Shown here piece by piece: positions 42,073 to 52,610 of a stretch of 64,000 nt of DNA; the stretch's first letter is position 1, and every line of letters starts with the position of its first letter. The position numbers were made by a program, and so were the translations under genes. Source of the DNA: Diploptera punctata. Its lineage: Eukaryota; Arthropoda; Insecta; Blattodea; Blaberidae. The DNA lies in contig JASPKZ010009913.1 of assembly GCA_030220185.1 (NCBI GenBank), positions 31,275 to 95,274 of the forward strand, given 5' to 3'. Under the pieces are notes generated by a model. It was not told the DNA's origin, did no database searches, and saw only the letters and a list, made by a program, of their open reading frames with translations.

Positions 42073-43093
42073 TCACGAAGGATAGTGTGGTTTGAAGGAC
42101 TTGAGGGTTTTGAAGGATGGTGGTGAGGAGAATAAGGAGGGATTGGAGTATATTCTCCGGTGGGTTCTGAGAAGGTAAGGGAGGGAAGTTTTTTCTTCGG
42201 TCTTTTGAGGTGTTCTTGGAGTGGTTTTTGAAGTGATTTCAGGCTTTCTCGTGGTAGATGGTTTGCTTGTTCCTTGCGCTTGTCTCATTTTCAGATACTT
42301 CTGAAATGATGGACATTTTCGATGACTTGCTGCATGGTCTGCGTTTGCAGTTGGAGCACTTGACTTCCGTCTGGGTGCAGTCGGAGACTCTGTGGTTCCC
42401 GGAACACCTGACGCATTTTGTGTCTCGAAAGCAGAATTCTGCAATATGTCCGAAGCCTTGGCATTTGAAGCACTGGGTGCCTCCTGTGGGTTTCCTGTAA
42501 GGTTCCAATCTGATTCGGATGTTGAATAGCTCTTTTAGATCTTCTTCAATTTTTTCCTTGATGTCTGGTGTTTTGTTGAGTGTTAGGATGTAAATAGGAA
42601 GCTCTATCTTCTTCTTTACTCCATCTATGAAGACTTGTTTTTCAATGCTTCTTAATTCTTTGACGGGCAGGTTCCTACTCATAATTTCATCATATACTTC
42701 ATGTGTTGTGATGGACTTAGGAAGTCCCTTCACAACTAGTTTGATGATAGGAGGCCTGCCGTAGCCATGGGTATAAAAATGAGTCTCAGATTTCTTGAGC
42801 TCTTTGTAAGCTCGCCGATAGGCCGCCTTTGTTGAGGTCCTAATGGTGAGTACGCCCTGGTTGTACTTCATGTGTACTTCATTCTTGTTTCCTGCAGTGA
42901 TGCTTTCCAATTTTAGTGGCGTGATGTGTCTTTGGAATATACCACTATGGGAGGTGGATTTTTCTTCCTTTTCTTCGTACAGATGTTCAAACAGATTTCT
43001 TGTTTCTATTGGTGTTCGTTGTTTATAGTAGTGTTGGTTATTTCTAGCAGTGCGACGTGCCGGCGGGTGGACGAATCCATCCCGGTCTTGCAT
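42073..43093 (-). pseudogene. Jockey-type LINE ORF1 (gag-like), frameshifted
   Basis: A 284-residue frame (43093 to 42239) has a basic N-terminal region, a PRE_C2HC-like segment (about residues 115-200) and two CCHC knuckles: C208-x2-C211-x4-H216-x4-C221 and C227-x2-C230-x3-H234-x4-C239. The third begins CSNC and is broken by a frameshift near 42345; its H and C and the rest continue in the overlapping 42073-42444 frame. Such proteins bind RNA for jockey-clade elements. No ORF2 follows. It is antisense to the host PLE. Confidence 0.82.
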
Positions 43094-43329
43094 TTCTGCG
43101 TAGTGCTTCTTTCGACGAGGTTCTCTAGTTGCCAGCTCCAGAATGAATGAAAAGCCAGATGTAAACCCCTACGAGAACAATCTACTACTAGAACATCAGA
43201 CAGCATCCTCATTGGTGCAATGGAAGACCCTAATGCTAACCAACCAGAAGGCAGATAGAATTTACGAAGTAACGGACCGCGCAGAGAACACGTCGCGGAT
43301 AAATGTAGGCCTATAAATAGAGCAAGTAG

Positions 43330-43491
43330 TCGACAAAATTGCCAGTCTCAAGACAACCCTTGAGGATGCCGGACGCAGTCTCTGACGAAACGTTGGGGAA
43401 CTACAAACCTCAAGACCACGGCCAACAGCCCGGAAATCTTCTTCAAGATCATCATAGTAACTCCGGCCGTGAAAGCCTAAGTCAATATATT
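43330..43491 (+). repeat. PLE 3' terminal repeat
   Basis: Matches the 98-bp unit array at 31049-31430, then continues through gatcatcatagtaactccgg to the element end. Confidence 0.8.
43357..43398 (+). ncRNA. Hammerhead-like motif in PLE end
   Basis: CCC, TTGAGGA (43360-43366), stem II GCCGGA / TCTGAC (two weak pairs), GAAA (43387-43390), CGTT, GGGG. The first core base is U instead of C. Likely a decayed form of the PLE hammerhead. Confidence 0.5.
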
Positions 43492-44028
43492 ACAAATGAG
43501 AAACGTTATGCTTCATTTGTTCATCACTGCAACCAGATCATATTATTGATTGCCAAGGGATCGCAATATTATAAGAATGGCACCCTAGTGGAGAAAAAAT
43601 AAAACACATCAAACTGTTAATAACCAACATATCAGTTATTAATTAATTTCTGATGTCCTATGATGTAATTATATTTTTCTGGTAAGTAAATTCCTGGGAA
43701 ATAATACGTTTAAGAAAGTGCAAACACTGGTTTCTTTTAATTGTGGTATAACAATTACTACGAATGTTTTTCTATTATATCCCGCAAGCAGTATATGTTT
43801 ACATTCGTGCACTATATATACAATCTGGTAGCCGTATTTCTTAGAGACTCAGTCACTGCAAAATAATGCTCTGGCATATTCAGAATTTAAAAAAGAAGGG
43901 GCTTTCTTTAATATGATAAACTTATTTAATAAATTCCAGGTGAAAGACGACTGTGATTGGTTGTAAATCTAAATTCATTAAAACGCGATTGGTCATTGAC
44001 TCCCATTTGGGGCATGAGTTAAATAGTC
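43492..44028 (+). mobile_element. Rep-Z right half, continues from 40281
   Basis: Continues the Rep-Z copy broken by the PLE, ending gcatgagttaaatagtc. Confidence 0.8.
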
Positions 44029-44375
44029 AAAATAATTTGTTTCTATCGGTTTTTTAAAGCGTTGCTTCCCAATGTTTAAGACATTCTGTAGACATTTTGC
44101 CATTGTGAAACAATTGCGCATGCGTAAGATTAAACAATGATTATTTACTCTATTAAAATGGTAATTATATATTTTAAGATTTTCTTATATAAGTTATATA
44201 GCCTAGACATGTGCTAGATAATACATCTTTTATTATTTTTATTTCGAGTGTTAGAAAACTAACTATATTTCCTCACACGTTTTAAAGATAAAAACATTAT
44301 TCGACCAATGAAAATGCAGTCATACATCTGCTTTGTTTACATTACAACTGGAACTTAGCTAGGAATTAGTATAGT
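44028..44375 (+). repeat. Rep-Y
   Basis: Matches 1050-1220 and 1640-1820 continuously, showing Rep-Y without the SINE-C insertion. Confidence 0.7.
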
Positions 44376-44760
44376 TTCATTGCTGTGTGAGTTCGAATTC
44401 CAACATTATTTTCTAGAAATGCAGGGAAGACTATATCGTGTTTCTGAAGATCAATTAACAGGGATACAAACACGCAAAAACTGTTTTTCACGCAACTTGA
44501 GAATGGTGTCATTACCATGCCCTCTGCTGTCCGTGTTAATAATTATGACCCCAAAAACAGACACGGGGTTGCTTATCAAGTATTTTACACGATAGCATTC
44601 CAATTACAATACGCCTGCCAGATCATACACAACTCATGACAAAACTGGAATTCTGGCGAATTCCAGATTACCTTCATTACATTTGTTATTGGTAACTACG
44701 CATTATGTCCGTACCGTAGCTACAGGTGAAAGGCATTATACCTTCAAGTCAACTTGGGAA
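44376..44760. other. Unclassified spacer
   Basis: The 71-residue ORF at 44380-44595 has no recognised motif. Confidence 0.35.
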
Positions 44761-44812
44761 GTAGTAGTAGTAGTAGTAGTAGTAATAATTATTATTATTA
44801 TTATTTATTTAT
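44761..44812. repeat. (TAG)n(TAT)n microsatellite
   Basis: Trinucleotide runs at the 5' end of a LINE-a fragment. Confidence 0.95.
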
Positions 44813-45605
44813 TGGCCGATAGCGAGGAGATACTAAAGGACAACACGCACACACTATTGAGTAACACTAAGAAATTAGGACGAAGTATATATCAATAAAA
44901 CTAAATATATGGTCACACGTAGAAATACATTATATAATAGAAATGGACAGCTAATGACAAATGAGGGAAATTTTGAGGAAGTGGCTGAATTCAAATACCT
45001 AGGAGCAATAATCACAAGATAGGAATGAAAAGCACAAATAAATTAAACATAGGCTCAATTCTGAAAATGCATGCTATTATGCATTGCAGAGACTTTTGAT
45101 GTCCCAATTCCTTTCAAAAAACGTTAAACTGGAAATATTATTCTACCAGTTATATTATATGGTGGCGAAACACGGACTCTTACTTTAAGGGAGGAAAGGA
45201 GATTACGAATATTTGAAAATAAAGTTCTTAGGATTTTTTTTTTGGACCAAAGAGAGATGAACAGACAGGTGAATGGAGAAGACTACATATCAATGAACTA
45301 CATGGTCTTTATAGGAAGCCAGATATAATAAGAACAGTTAAGTCTCGTAGACTGCGATGGGCAGGACATGTTGCGCGTATGGGGAATGAAAGACGTGCAT
45401 TGAAGCTACTTGTAGGAAAGCCATAGGGAAAACACCCAGTTGGTAGACCAAGAATGAGGTGGGAGAATAACATTAACTATTATTTGAGGAAAGTAGATTA
45501 TACAGGGAGTGATTGGAAAGCATTAGCTCAGGATAGGGATGTATGGAGAGCTTATGTCCGCGCGGCCATGAACCTACGGGTTCGATAGTGCCAGAGTAAG
45601 TAAGT
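44813..45605 (+). pseudogene. LINE-a, long C-terminal copy
   Basis: Starts at the reverse transcriptase palm edge (ADSEEILKDNTHTLLSNT), then EVAEFKYLGAIIT, YALQRLLMSQ, GRPRMRWENN and AYVRAAMNLRVR, ending gccagagtaagtaag. Several frame breaks. It matches 19453-20098 in opposite orientation. Confidence 0.82.
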
Positions 45606-45655
45606 ATTATTATTATTATTATTATTATTACTACTATTATTTATTTATTTATTCT
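45606..45655. repeat. (TTA)n microsatellite
   Basis: Trinucleotide run directly after the LINE-a (AAGT)n tail. Confidence 0.95.
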
Positions 45656-45850
45656 GGCAGGGTTAAGGCCATAATGCCTTCTCTTCCACTCAGCCAGCAC
45701 AAATTACAAGTACATATTTGAAAATATAGAGTATATATTAAGAATTAGCTCATAATTCATCCCATTTCGGGCAAGGGCCTCCAGAGACTACAGGGTCGCT
45801 TACGTTTATCCCCGGGTTAGCCAATCCCTTGAGACTATCACTTCAACTTT
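45656..45850. repeat. Unclassified repeat-like segment
   Basis: ttctggcagggttaaggcc and the following block look repeat-derived, but no partner is present here. Confidence 0.3.
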
Positions 45851-46181
45851 TTTATGGATTGCTTCCATTTTTGTCTGTCTAGCGCTATTCTGGTTCACAA
45901 TGTTCCTAGATGACACTTAAGACACTTCACTCCAACGCTTTTTTTTTGTCTCCAAACTTTCCTTTTCCCTAGTCTGGGTCCCCATATAGTCACCGCATAA
46001 GTCCACTTTTTAGGTTCCATTCCGAGCACATGGCCTCCGTATTTCCAATTCAACCCCACTGCCGATGTTGCTACGTCTTTCAGTCCTGTCATCTTGCGGA
46101 TGCCGTCGTTCCTGAAGCGGTCTCTTCTTGTGATATTTATTAGCTTCCCTCTATTTTTCTCTGCCAAATTTCTAACATGGA

Positions 46182-46185
<4 letters not shown>
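45850..46185 (-). pseudogene. LINE tail, divergent type
   Basis: Minus strand shows TRRDRFRNDGIRKMTGLKDV, then GHVLGMEPKKW, WGPRLGKRKV and KKSVGVKC, a non-LTR reverse transcriptase C-terminus of a type distinct from LINE-a to LINE-c. Confidence 0.6.
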
Positions 46186-46240
<55 letters not shown>

Positions 46241-46242
46241 CA
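46186..46242. repeat. (GT)n(TA)n microsatellite
   Basis: Dinucleotide runs. Confidence 0.95.
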
Positions 46243-46394
46243 CGGTATACTAATTATAAAGCATTTAAAATAGAATAAATGTTGCAATGGAAATTTTATG
46301 TACAAACAACATTTATATGATGATAATAACAATAATAATACTTATAATAATAATGAAATTATAGTATAAATATGGTAAATTATACGAAAAACGC

Positions 46395-46700
46395 CAATTA
46401 ATATATGTACCTTATACTGGGTAATGATGGAGCTGAGATTAGAGCAAATGCAAATTTAGATATCTTTTAAAAGATGCCAATGTCCGGCAGCCCCTTATTT
46501 CTTGTGGTAGGGAATTCCAGTGCGAGAAGTGAAGATGGTATATGACATGGAGTGATGTGATGTCCTACATTGCGGTATATTAAGCAGGAGACTATGTTGT
46601 GATCTTATGTTTAAGTTATGGTTTGAGGATAGATACTGGAAACGAGAGGATAAATAATTGGAATCGAGGTATGTAGGATCTTAAATAGGAGAACTAGACA
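46395..46700 (-). pseudogene. CR1/jockey-type ORF2 C-terminus
   Basis: Minus strand reads YHLHFSHWNSLPQEIRGC, then RTLASFKRYLNLHLL. The WNSLP...SFK block marks the very end of CR1/jockey-type reverse transcriptases. Upstream sequence is frameshifted. Confidence 0.72.
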
Positions 46701-46715
46701 GTGTAATTTTTCTCT

Positions 46716-46761
<46 letters not shown>

Positions 46762-46762
46762 G
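46716..46762. repeat. (TAG)n microsatellite
   Basis: Pure TAG run. Confidence 0.95.
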
Positions 46763-47054
46763 ACTTATTAAACTAAAAGTAAGATACCTACAATGTTATT
46801 TGCAAATATGATTCGTATATATATGTATATGTCATACTATTTTTTATCAATTTTATTATAGAAAAGGGTTGTATAAAATAGCAATAAATTAAATTCCGGG
46901 TGCTTGGTTCCTTTTATATAAATGACATCCAATTACTGTACAGAGTGTTTCAGAATAAGTACTACAGACTTCTAGGGGTTGTAGAGGGGACTTAGTAGAT
47001 AAAGTTTTGATAAGGAATCCATGTCCGGAAACGTACACTTTCGATGTAAAATCT

Positions 47055-47450
47055 TCTTCTTGTAAGCCCATGTTTCCCTTAACAGAGATTTAGGCGGTCC
47101 CCTCCTACAGGGAAGACTTTGAACCATATTAATTTAGTTATACTTGTTTTCGTACAGATGTCATTTGAGTGGTCCGTGGCCAGCATTCCGCCTCATACTG
47201 ACATCTAGGAAACCACTAGAATGGGAAAATTCGGTAAATTTTGCTTAGAGGCCTTTTCATTCAGGCTTAAGGATCTTTTACGAGCCTGAAAATCTTCAGA
47301 CTCGGGACCCACGGCTTAAAATCCCTCCCGGAGGACTTGATCCTTCGATTTTTTTTCCATTCTAAAAAAATCCATCGACCGCGGCCGGGTTTGAACCCGC
47401 GACCCTCGGGACCAGAGGCAAGGAGCACAACCACTAGTCCACCGCGCCGA
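47055..47450 (-). mobile_element. SINE-C, full length with 15-bp TSD
   Basis: ttcgatgtaaaatct at 47040-47054 and 47451-47465 flanks the element exactly. B box gggtttgaacccg (minus strand ggttcaaaccc). This fixes SINE-C length at 396 bp. Confidence 0.93.
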
Positions 47451-47774
47451 TTCGATGTAAAATCTGTTTGCAGATAAAAACATAATGGGCTGATATCTTG
47501 TGTCTTGTGTTTGCGAATAAGCATTACAGACTTCCAGGGGTTGTATTATCGCCTCACTATGATGCTTAACAAGCGGCTCGCTTTGTTTGCCCGCAGCTGT
47601 TATATGTTATTAAAATACAAAGATCTCGACTGCCGCGACTAGCACGATGTTGCCACATTGCTATTCTTCCCTCAGTTTCAATTAAAACTCGGAACGATGT
47701 TATATTAGTTTAATATGGAAGTGATTTTAACATGTGGCGGTCATGGGAAAATATTTCAGACCGAACGGTAAATA

Positions 47775-47776
<2 letters not shown>

Positions 47777-47829
<53 letters not shown>
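47777..47829. repeat. (AAT)n microsatellite
   Basis: AAT run immediately before a LINE-a fragment. Confidence 0.95.
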
Positions 47830-48131
47830 GTGAACTACATGGTCTTTATAGGAAGCCAGATATAATGAGAACAGTCAAGTCTCGTACATTGCGATGGGCA
47901 GGACACGTGGTACGAATGGGGAATGAAAGACGTGCATGGAAGCTTCTTGTAGGAAAACCAGAGGCAAAACGCCCAGTTGGTAGACCAATAATGAGGTGGG
48001 AGAATAATATTAAATATGATTCGAGAGAAGTAGATTATAAGGGAATGATTGGAAAACATTAGTTCAGGATGTATGGAGAGCTTATGTCCGCGAGGCCATG
48101 AATCTCCGGGGTAGATAGTGCCAGTGAGTTA
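47830..48131 (+). pseudogene. LINE-a tail
   Basis: Reads MRTVKSRTLRWAGHVVRMGN, AWKLLVGKPEAKRPVGRP and MRWENNIKYDSREVDY, with a frame break near 48050. Confidence 0.85.
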
Positions 48132-48139
48132 TAATAATA

Positions 48140-48203
<64 letters not shown>

Positions 48204-48205
48204 TT
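48130..48205. repeat. (AAT)n microsatellite
   Basis: Grown from the 3' end of the LINE-a tail. Confidence 0.95.
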
Positions 48206-48239
48206 CAGCATGATTTTATATTAATATTAAATTTATGAA

Positions 48240-48400
48240 AACCTACAAGAATGAGGTGGGAGAATAACATTAACTATGATTTGAGGGAAGCAGATTATAC
48301 AGGGGCTGATTGGAAAACATTGGCTCAGGATAGGGATATATGGAAAGCTTATGCCCGCGCTGCCATGAACCTACAGGTTCGATAGTGCCAGTGAGTTATT
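48240..48400 (+). pseudogene. LINE-a tail, short
   Basis: agaatgaggtgggagaataa through gttcgatagtgccagtgag. Possibly a duplicate of the preceding copy's end separated by the AAT run. Confidence 0.75.
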
Positions 48401-48771
48401 TTGTTAGACCTACAAGCTTTATAATGTTGGAATTAAATTATTTAATAAATAAATAAATACATATATAATTTTGATTTTTAATTGTAAAAGTTAAGCAATG
48501 CCAAGTAATAACGTAAAAATTAAATAATAGCATATATAATCAATGTCTTCTGTCCTTGTGTAATAAACACCCATAGCACTATGACAAACGTGACAAACAC
48601 CGCATGTCAAGCATTGCCGCGCGGCGCCCGCTTTTATATAAACTGTTAACCATCAGAGTGAGGCAATAATACTACAAGTATGGTTCCATGTGCAAGAAGA
48701 TCCTCCCTCCGACTAGGCAGGTGTAATAAAACCCCTAGAAGTCTGTAATACAAATTCTAAAACAGCCTGTA

Positions 48772-49004
48772 TAAACAGACGATAGTTTTGTGAAACAGGC
48801 CCCTGCTCCTCAGCTCCCGCCCGTACATATGCAAATTTCCAAGGCCTTTAGACTTGTGAAGTGCTTCAAGCTATGTAATGGGTTTTCACTGATACGTGAG
48901 GCAGTTTACATTTTGGCAAACAAACGTCAGAGATTGATGATCGTAAATAATTAACAGATTAGAAATTAAAGAAATACAGAATAATTTAACAGAGAATTCA
49001 CAGT
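48772..49004. other. Unclassified spacer
   Basis: No feature recognised. Confidence 0.35.
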
Positions 49005-49215
49005 AAATAAAGGCCTTAAGCAGGGATGCAGTTTGTCACCAATTCTTTTTAACATTTATTTAGACCAGGCTCTTAACTTATGGTATAAAAAATGTTCTGA
49101 AATGGGTATTCCTATAGGAGGAAAAGTACTGCATTCATTGTTGTTTGCAGATGATCAAATAATTTTTGCAGGGGATGAAGATGATATGAAATATATAACT
49201 GGTAGAATAATAGTT
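49005..49215 (+). pseudogene. Non-LTR reverse transcriptase palm fragment
   Basis: KGLKQGCSLSPILFNIYLD and LLFADDQIIFAGDEDD are motifs B and C, including the FADD catalytic Asp pair. A truncated, open 61-codon stretch; the closest thing to a reverse transcriptase core outside the PLE. By position it belongs to the LINE-a element. Confidence 0.85.
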
Positions 49216-49365
49216 TAATATATGTTCAGTTTAACGTTTTTTGAAAGAATGTCAAAAGTCTCTGTAATACATAATATCACGCATTTCCAGAATTGAGCCT
49301 ATATTTAATTTCTCAGTGCATCTCATTCCTATTTGTGATTCTTGTTCCTAGGCATTAAATTAGGC
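49203..49365 (-). pseudogene. LINE-a fragment, inverted against the palm fragment
   Basis: Matches 19940-20080 on the minus strand (aacgttttttgaaag to ttcctaggca). It lies head-to-head with 49005-49215 and is followed by a plus-strand LINE-a tail at 49452, an order expected after 5' inversion during insertion. Confidence 0.7.
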
Positions 49366-49451
49366 AGCTAAAACTTGAAACCTGTTTAAAAAATAGCAGT
49401 GTAAAATAGTATTTAGCAGTGCAGGACTCGTATTTAGGAGTACTTATGAGC

Positions 49452-49690
49452 AGTGTTGGGGAATGAAAGACATGCATGGAAACTTCTTGTAGGAAAGCCA
49501 GAGGGAAATCCCCCAGTTGGTAGACCAAGAATGAGGTGGGAGAACAACATTAACTATGATTTGAGGGAAGTAGATTATACAGGGAATGATTGGAAAGCAT
49601 TAGCTCAGGATAGGGATGTATGGAGAGCTTATGTCCGCGCGGCCATGAACCTGCGGGTTCGATAGTGCCAGTGAGTAAGTAAGTAATGGG
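49452..49690 (+). pseudogene. LINE-a tail
   Basis: 70-residue open frame MLGNERHAWKLLVGKPEG to AYVRAAMNLRVR, ending gtgagtaagtaagtaa, a clear (AAGT)n tail. Confidence 0.88.
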
Positions 49691-49828
49691 CAGTGTAACT
49701 ACAATGCTATTTCATGTGACTGCTGCTAATTTACAGTCCTAATAAGCAATCTATTTTATGGCTTAAGAGGTACTGATAAAAACTGTTAGCAGTATAGTAA
49801 AATTTAAAAAGGTAAGATAAGAAAGAAA

Positions 49829-49937
49829 CTTAGATAATGTGAGTTAGATATGTACTACTCACCTCATATTTGTAGCTTTTAAAAAAAGCTACAAATATGA
49901 GATGAGTAGTACATATCTAATTCATATTATTATCTAA
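49829..49937 (+). repeat. Perfect-core hairpin
   Basis: Core arms at 49844-49881 and 49883-49920 are reverse complements with about two mismatches and almost no loop (ttttaaaaaaagc centre). Weaker pairing extends to 49829-49937. No terminator or tRNA relation; probably a snap-back duplication or short foldback element. Confidence 0.8.
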
Positions 49938-49944
49938 AATAAAC

Positions 49945-50225
49945 TGCAGGACTGCAGGATACACACTACTAGATCACAAAAAAAATGAAGACATCTTAGA
50001 AGAATTACACATGGAATCTTTAGAAAACAAAATTTCTGATTATAAGTCAAGATGGATACAACATGTTCATCGAATGGAAGATCACAGAATATCCAAACTA
50101 ATGTTAAGATATCAACCTGCAGGAAGAAGAAGACCAGGTCGTCCACTCAAAAGACTTCTGGATGGTGTTTCTCTTGAGGCCGAAACAGGTCAACAAATGG
50201 CCTAAATTCGTGAATGTACTATGAC
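49945..50225 (+). pseudogene. LINE-b tail
   Basis: GYTLLDHKK, LENKISDYKSRWIQHVHRME, GRRRPGRPLKRLLDG and SLEAETGQQMA to a stop. The open frame is intact across 50011-50205. This is the best LINE-b tail here. Confidence 0.85.
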
Positions 50226-50294
50226 GATGATCTAAAATAAACATCATAGTGTTACTTCCTTGAAATATTAAAATAACAAACTTATCTTGAATGG

Positions 50295-50802
50295 GGGGCA
50301 CGCCTTAGCGTAGTGGTTAAGGCACTGAGCTACAAGCCGGAGGGTCGAGGGTTGAAGTCCCGTTGGGGTCAGGATTTTTAAACTGGCCCAAACCCTCTGC
50401 AGAGCATAGCTATTCAGAACTACCTACTATTATATTTTAAAAATTATTAATTCTAACGTGGCAGACTAGTGCAATGGATTTAAGCCCCATATATAAAGAA
50501 GCAACTCTATCTTTTGTTAGAAGGTAATGACAACATGAGCTAATATAGATTTACAAGATACAGCGTCTCCTATTATAGAACAATTAATTTATTTTCACGA
50601 TCATGCACTAACAATTATTGCCTGGGGTCGACTCAGCCTCTAACGGAAATGAGTACCAGACGCTTGTTCTGGGGGTAAAGGCGGCCGTCACGCAGGGCTG
50701 ACAACACGGCTGACATAAAGTACCGATTGTCTAGAAAAAGTGGGAGCCTTAACCTCCTACTACCCCAAGGGCCTCCGGACCTGTTGTGGGATCACATAAA
50801 AA
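50295..50802 (+). mobile_element. SINE-A with ~220-bp internal insert and TSD
   Basis: Head 50295-50398 and tail 50619-50800 are separated by unclassified AT-rich sequence. The outer flanks share atcttgaatgg at 50284-50294 and 50803-50813. The insert therefore arrived after, or was part of, the SINE-A insertion. Confidence 0.8.
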
Positions 50803-50813
50803 ATCTTGAATGG

Positions 50814-51435
50814 ACACAAAAAGAAATGAAGATATTAGAAAAGACTTAAATATTTTTAATTTAACTAACAGAATTGACAACATGAGAAACAACTGGTATC
50901 ACATGTTAAAAGAATGCGTGTCCACCGCTGTGGTCTCTAGGTAGCGTGCTGCCTTGTCACGCACAACGGTCCCCGGTCGGGACAGTTTCCTGGGTGAGGT
51001 TTTTATCGGGTTTTTCCTCACCTGTAAGACAAATGTCAGGAAACTTTAAGGCCCAAACCGTCCCCGAAATCATATGGCCATCGCAATCATCATCATTATG
51101 CATATTCATCTTAGATTAAGCTTAGGATTAGAGACTCTCCTGGCGCACAACTATCATCATCACCCATCATATCATCGGGGCAACATAACCCCACCTTCCA
51201 GGCTCCCTAACCTCAGAAGTGGGTTACAATTATGCCAATGCCAGGAGAGAACACCGGAAATGTCCAAAAGAGGACAAACTGGGGCATTAAAAAGTAGGCG
51301 GGGAAAAAAAGAATCCCTCAGCTGTTATTAAATTATAAATCAATAGGACATAGAAGTGTTGGATGCCCATTTACTAGATGGGAAGATTCATTAAATCCCA
51401 TTTGATGTGAAAACAGGTCAAAAGGTCTAATTTCA
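50814..51435 (+). pseudogene. LINE-d type tail split by SINE-B2
   Basis: Left part reads DIRKDLNIFNLTNRIDNMRN and NWYHMLKEC. Right part (51325-51435) reads NYKSIGHRSVGCPFTRWEDS. Together they restore the usual tail order around the SINE. Confidence 0.65.
50928..51306 (+). mobile_element. SINE-B2, long form
   Basis: SINE-B head with the same B-box loss as 20277, then the alternative body (gactctcctggcgcac, ccaggagagaacaccgg). aaaagaat at 50908-50915 and 51307-51314 is a possible TSD. Confidence 0.78.
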
Positions 51436-51469
51436 TGAAGTAGTAGTAGAAGAAGATCTTGATTTTTTT

Positions 51470-51830
51470 TTTTCATTCAATGTCACCAGTTTGTTATTCC
51501 AACATTTCTGGTATTCTCTCCTAGAATCGGCAGATTGTAATTCACTGCCTGGAAGGCAGAGTTACACTGTCCCTATGCTATGATAGATGACGATGTTTGT
51601 AATGATCAGCCAGGAGAAGACTCTATCCTAAACTTAACCTAATGAAGTGAATATGAATGACGATAATGATGGAAAGATGATGTTCAGGGACCGTTTGGGC
51701 CTAAAAGTTTCGTGACATTTGTCTTGCAGATGAGGAAAAACCCAATCCTCACCCAGGAAACCAAGACTGTAACTCGGATCCACTGCGTGACAAGCCAGCA
51801 TACAACCTCGGGACCACAACAGTGGACACT
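51470..51830 (-). mobile_element. SINE-B2, diverged
   Basis: Minus strand, body on the left (ttctctcctagaatcgg), head to cagtggaca on the right. Confidence 0.7.
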
Positions 51831-52610
51831 TAAATAATTTGAAAATAATTTTCTAAAATTTTTCTTAATAAGTTTTCTTCCTTGATAGATATTTGTTCAT
51901 ATTTAAGTGATTTTGATAACTTTGCTAAAGAATAATATTACAGAACAACAATGCAACAGAGTTACTATATTTTGGAGCCATGTGCAAATGTGATCCATAA
52001 AGAAGGCCTTGAAATCCAGCAGAATCATTTTTTACAAAAATATTTAAAGTACATGGTTGTAAAGAAGAAACTGCATACTGTATTTCAGTTAATTAACAAT
52101 TGATACCATAAAAATTTAGGAACGGTGATAAATGCAAATGGGAAAATACAGACTGAAATCAGTAAAAGAATAGAGAAAAGTTTACTCTCTGGAGAAAATA
52201 GTAAGTCACCATCACAATATGTGTATTTGAATAAATACTTTAAAATTCTAAAATAAAGTTATAAAAATTGATTTAAATATTTTATAATATTTAAAAATGT
52301 TACTAAATACAGAAGAAGAGTTATAATTCACAACAATAAACAGAAAAATCAAAAGGGTGTCACTATCATCAGGTGTACTTGTATATTCACTTCCTCTTTG
52401 GGCCTACCATAAAATTCCCATGTTGGCAGAGCCATACTTCTAAACCAACTATGAACGAAAATCATCTACATTACCTAAATGTAACAATGTATGGCATAGT
52501 GATGCTTGAAGAACACAAACATACTTTCAATTATTACTCAAATTGCAATTATCCGATAACTATGTTTCACATGGAAAATTGATGACAAAATATCAGTGGA
52601 TATTGGTAAA
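51831..52610. other. Unclassified AT-rich region
   Basis: No repeat partner. The 69-residue ORF at 52373-52582 has no recognised motif. Confidence 0.4.

Larger units (their letters stand above)
40282..43491 (+). mobile_element. Penelope-like retroelement, 5' truncated, with TSD
   Basis: Inserted in Rep-Z: the exact 13-bp acaaatgagaaac flanks it at 40269-40281 and 43492-43504, and Rep-Z reads through once the element is removed. It carries reverse transcriptase and GIY-YIG endonuclease coding remnants and a 3' terminal repeat related to 30940-31440. An antisense jockey-like ORF1 lies inside. Frame breaks show the copy is dead. Confidence 0.88.
46938..48771 (+). mobile_element. TIR DNA element with nested insertions
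   Basis: Left end 46938-46982 and right end 48729-48771 are imperfect inverted repeats sharing cagacttctagggg and a tacag terminus, suggesting a TA-target, mariner-like element. A second internal match lies at 47520-47600 and pairs with 48630-48680. SINE-C and two LINE-a fragments have landed inside. No transposase remains. Confidence 0.6.
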
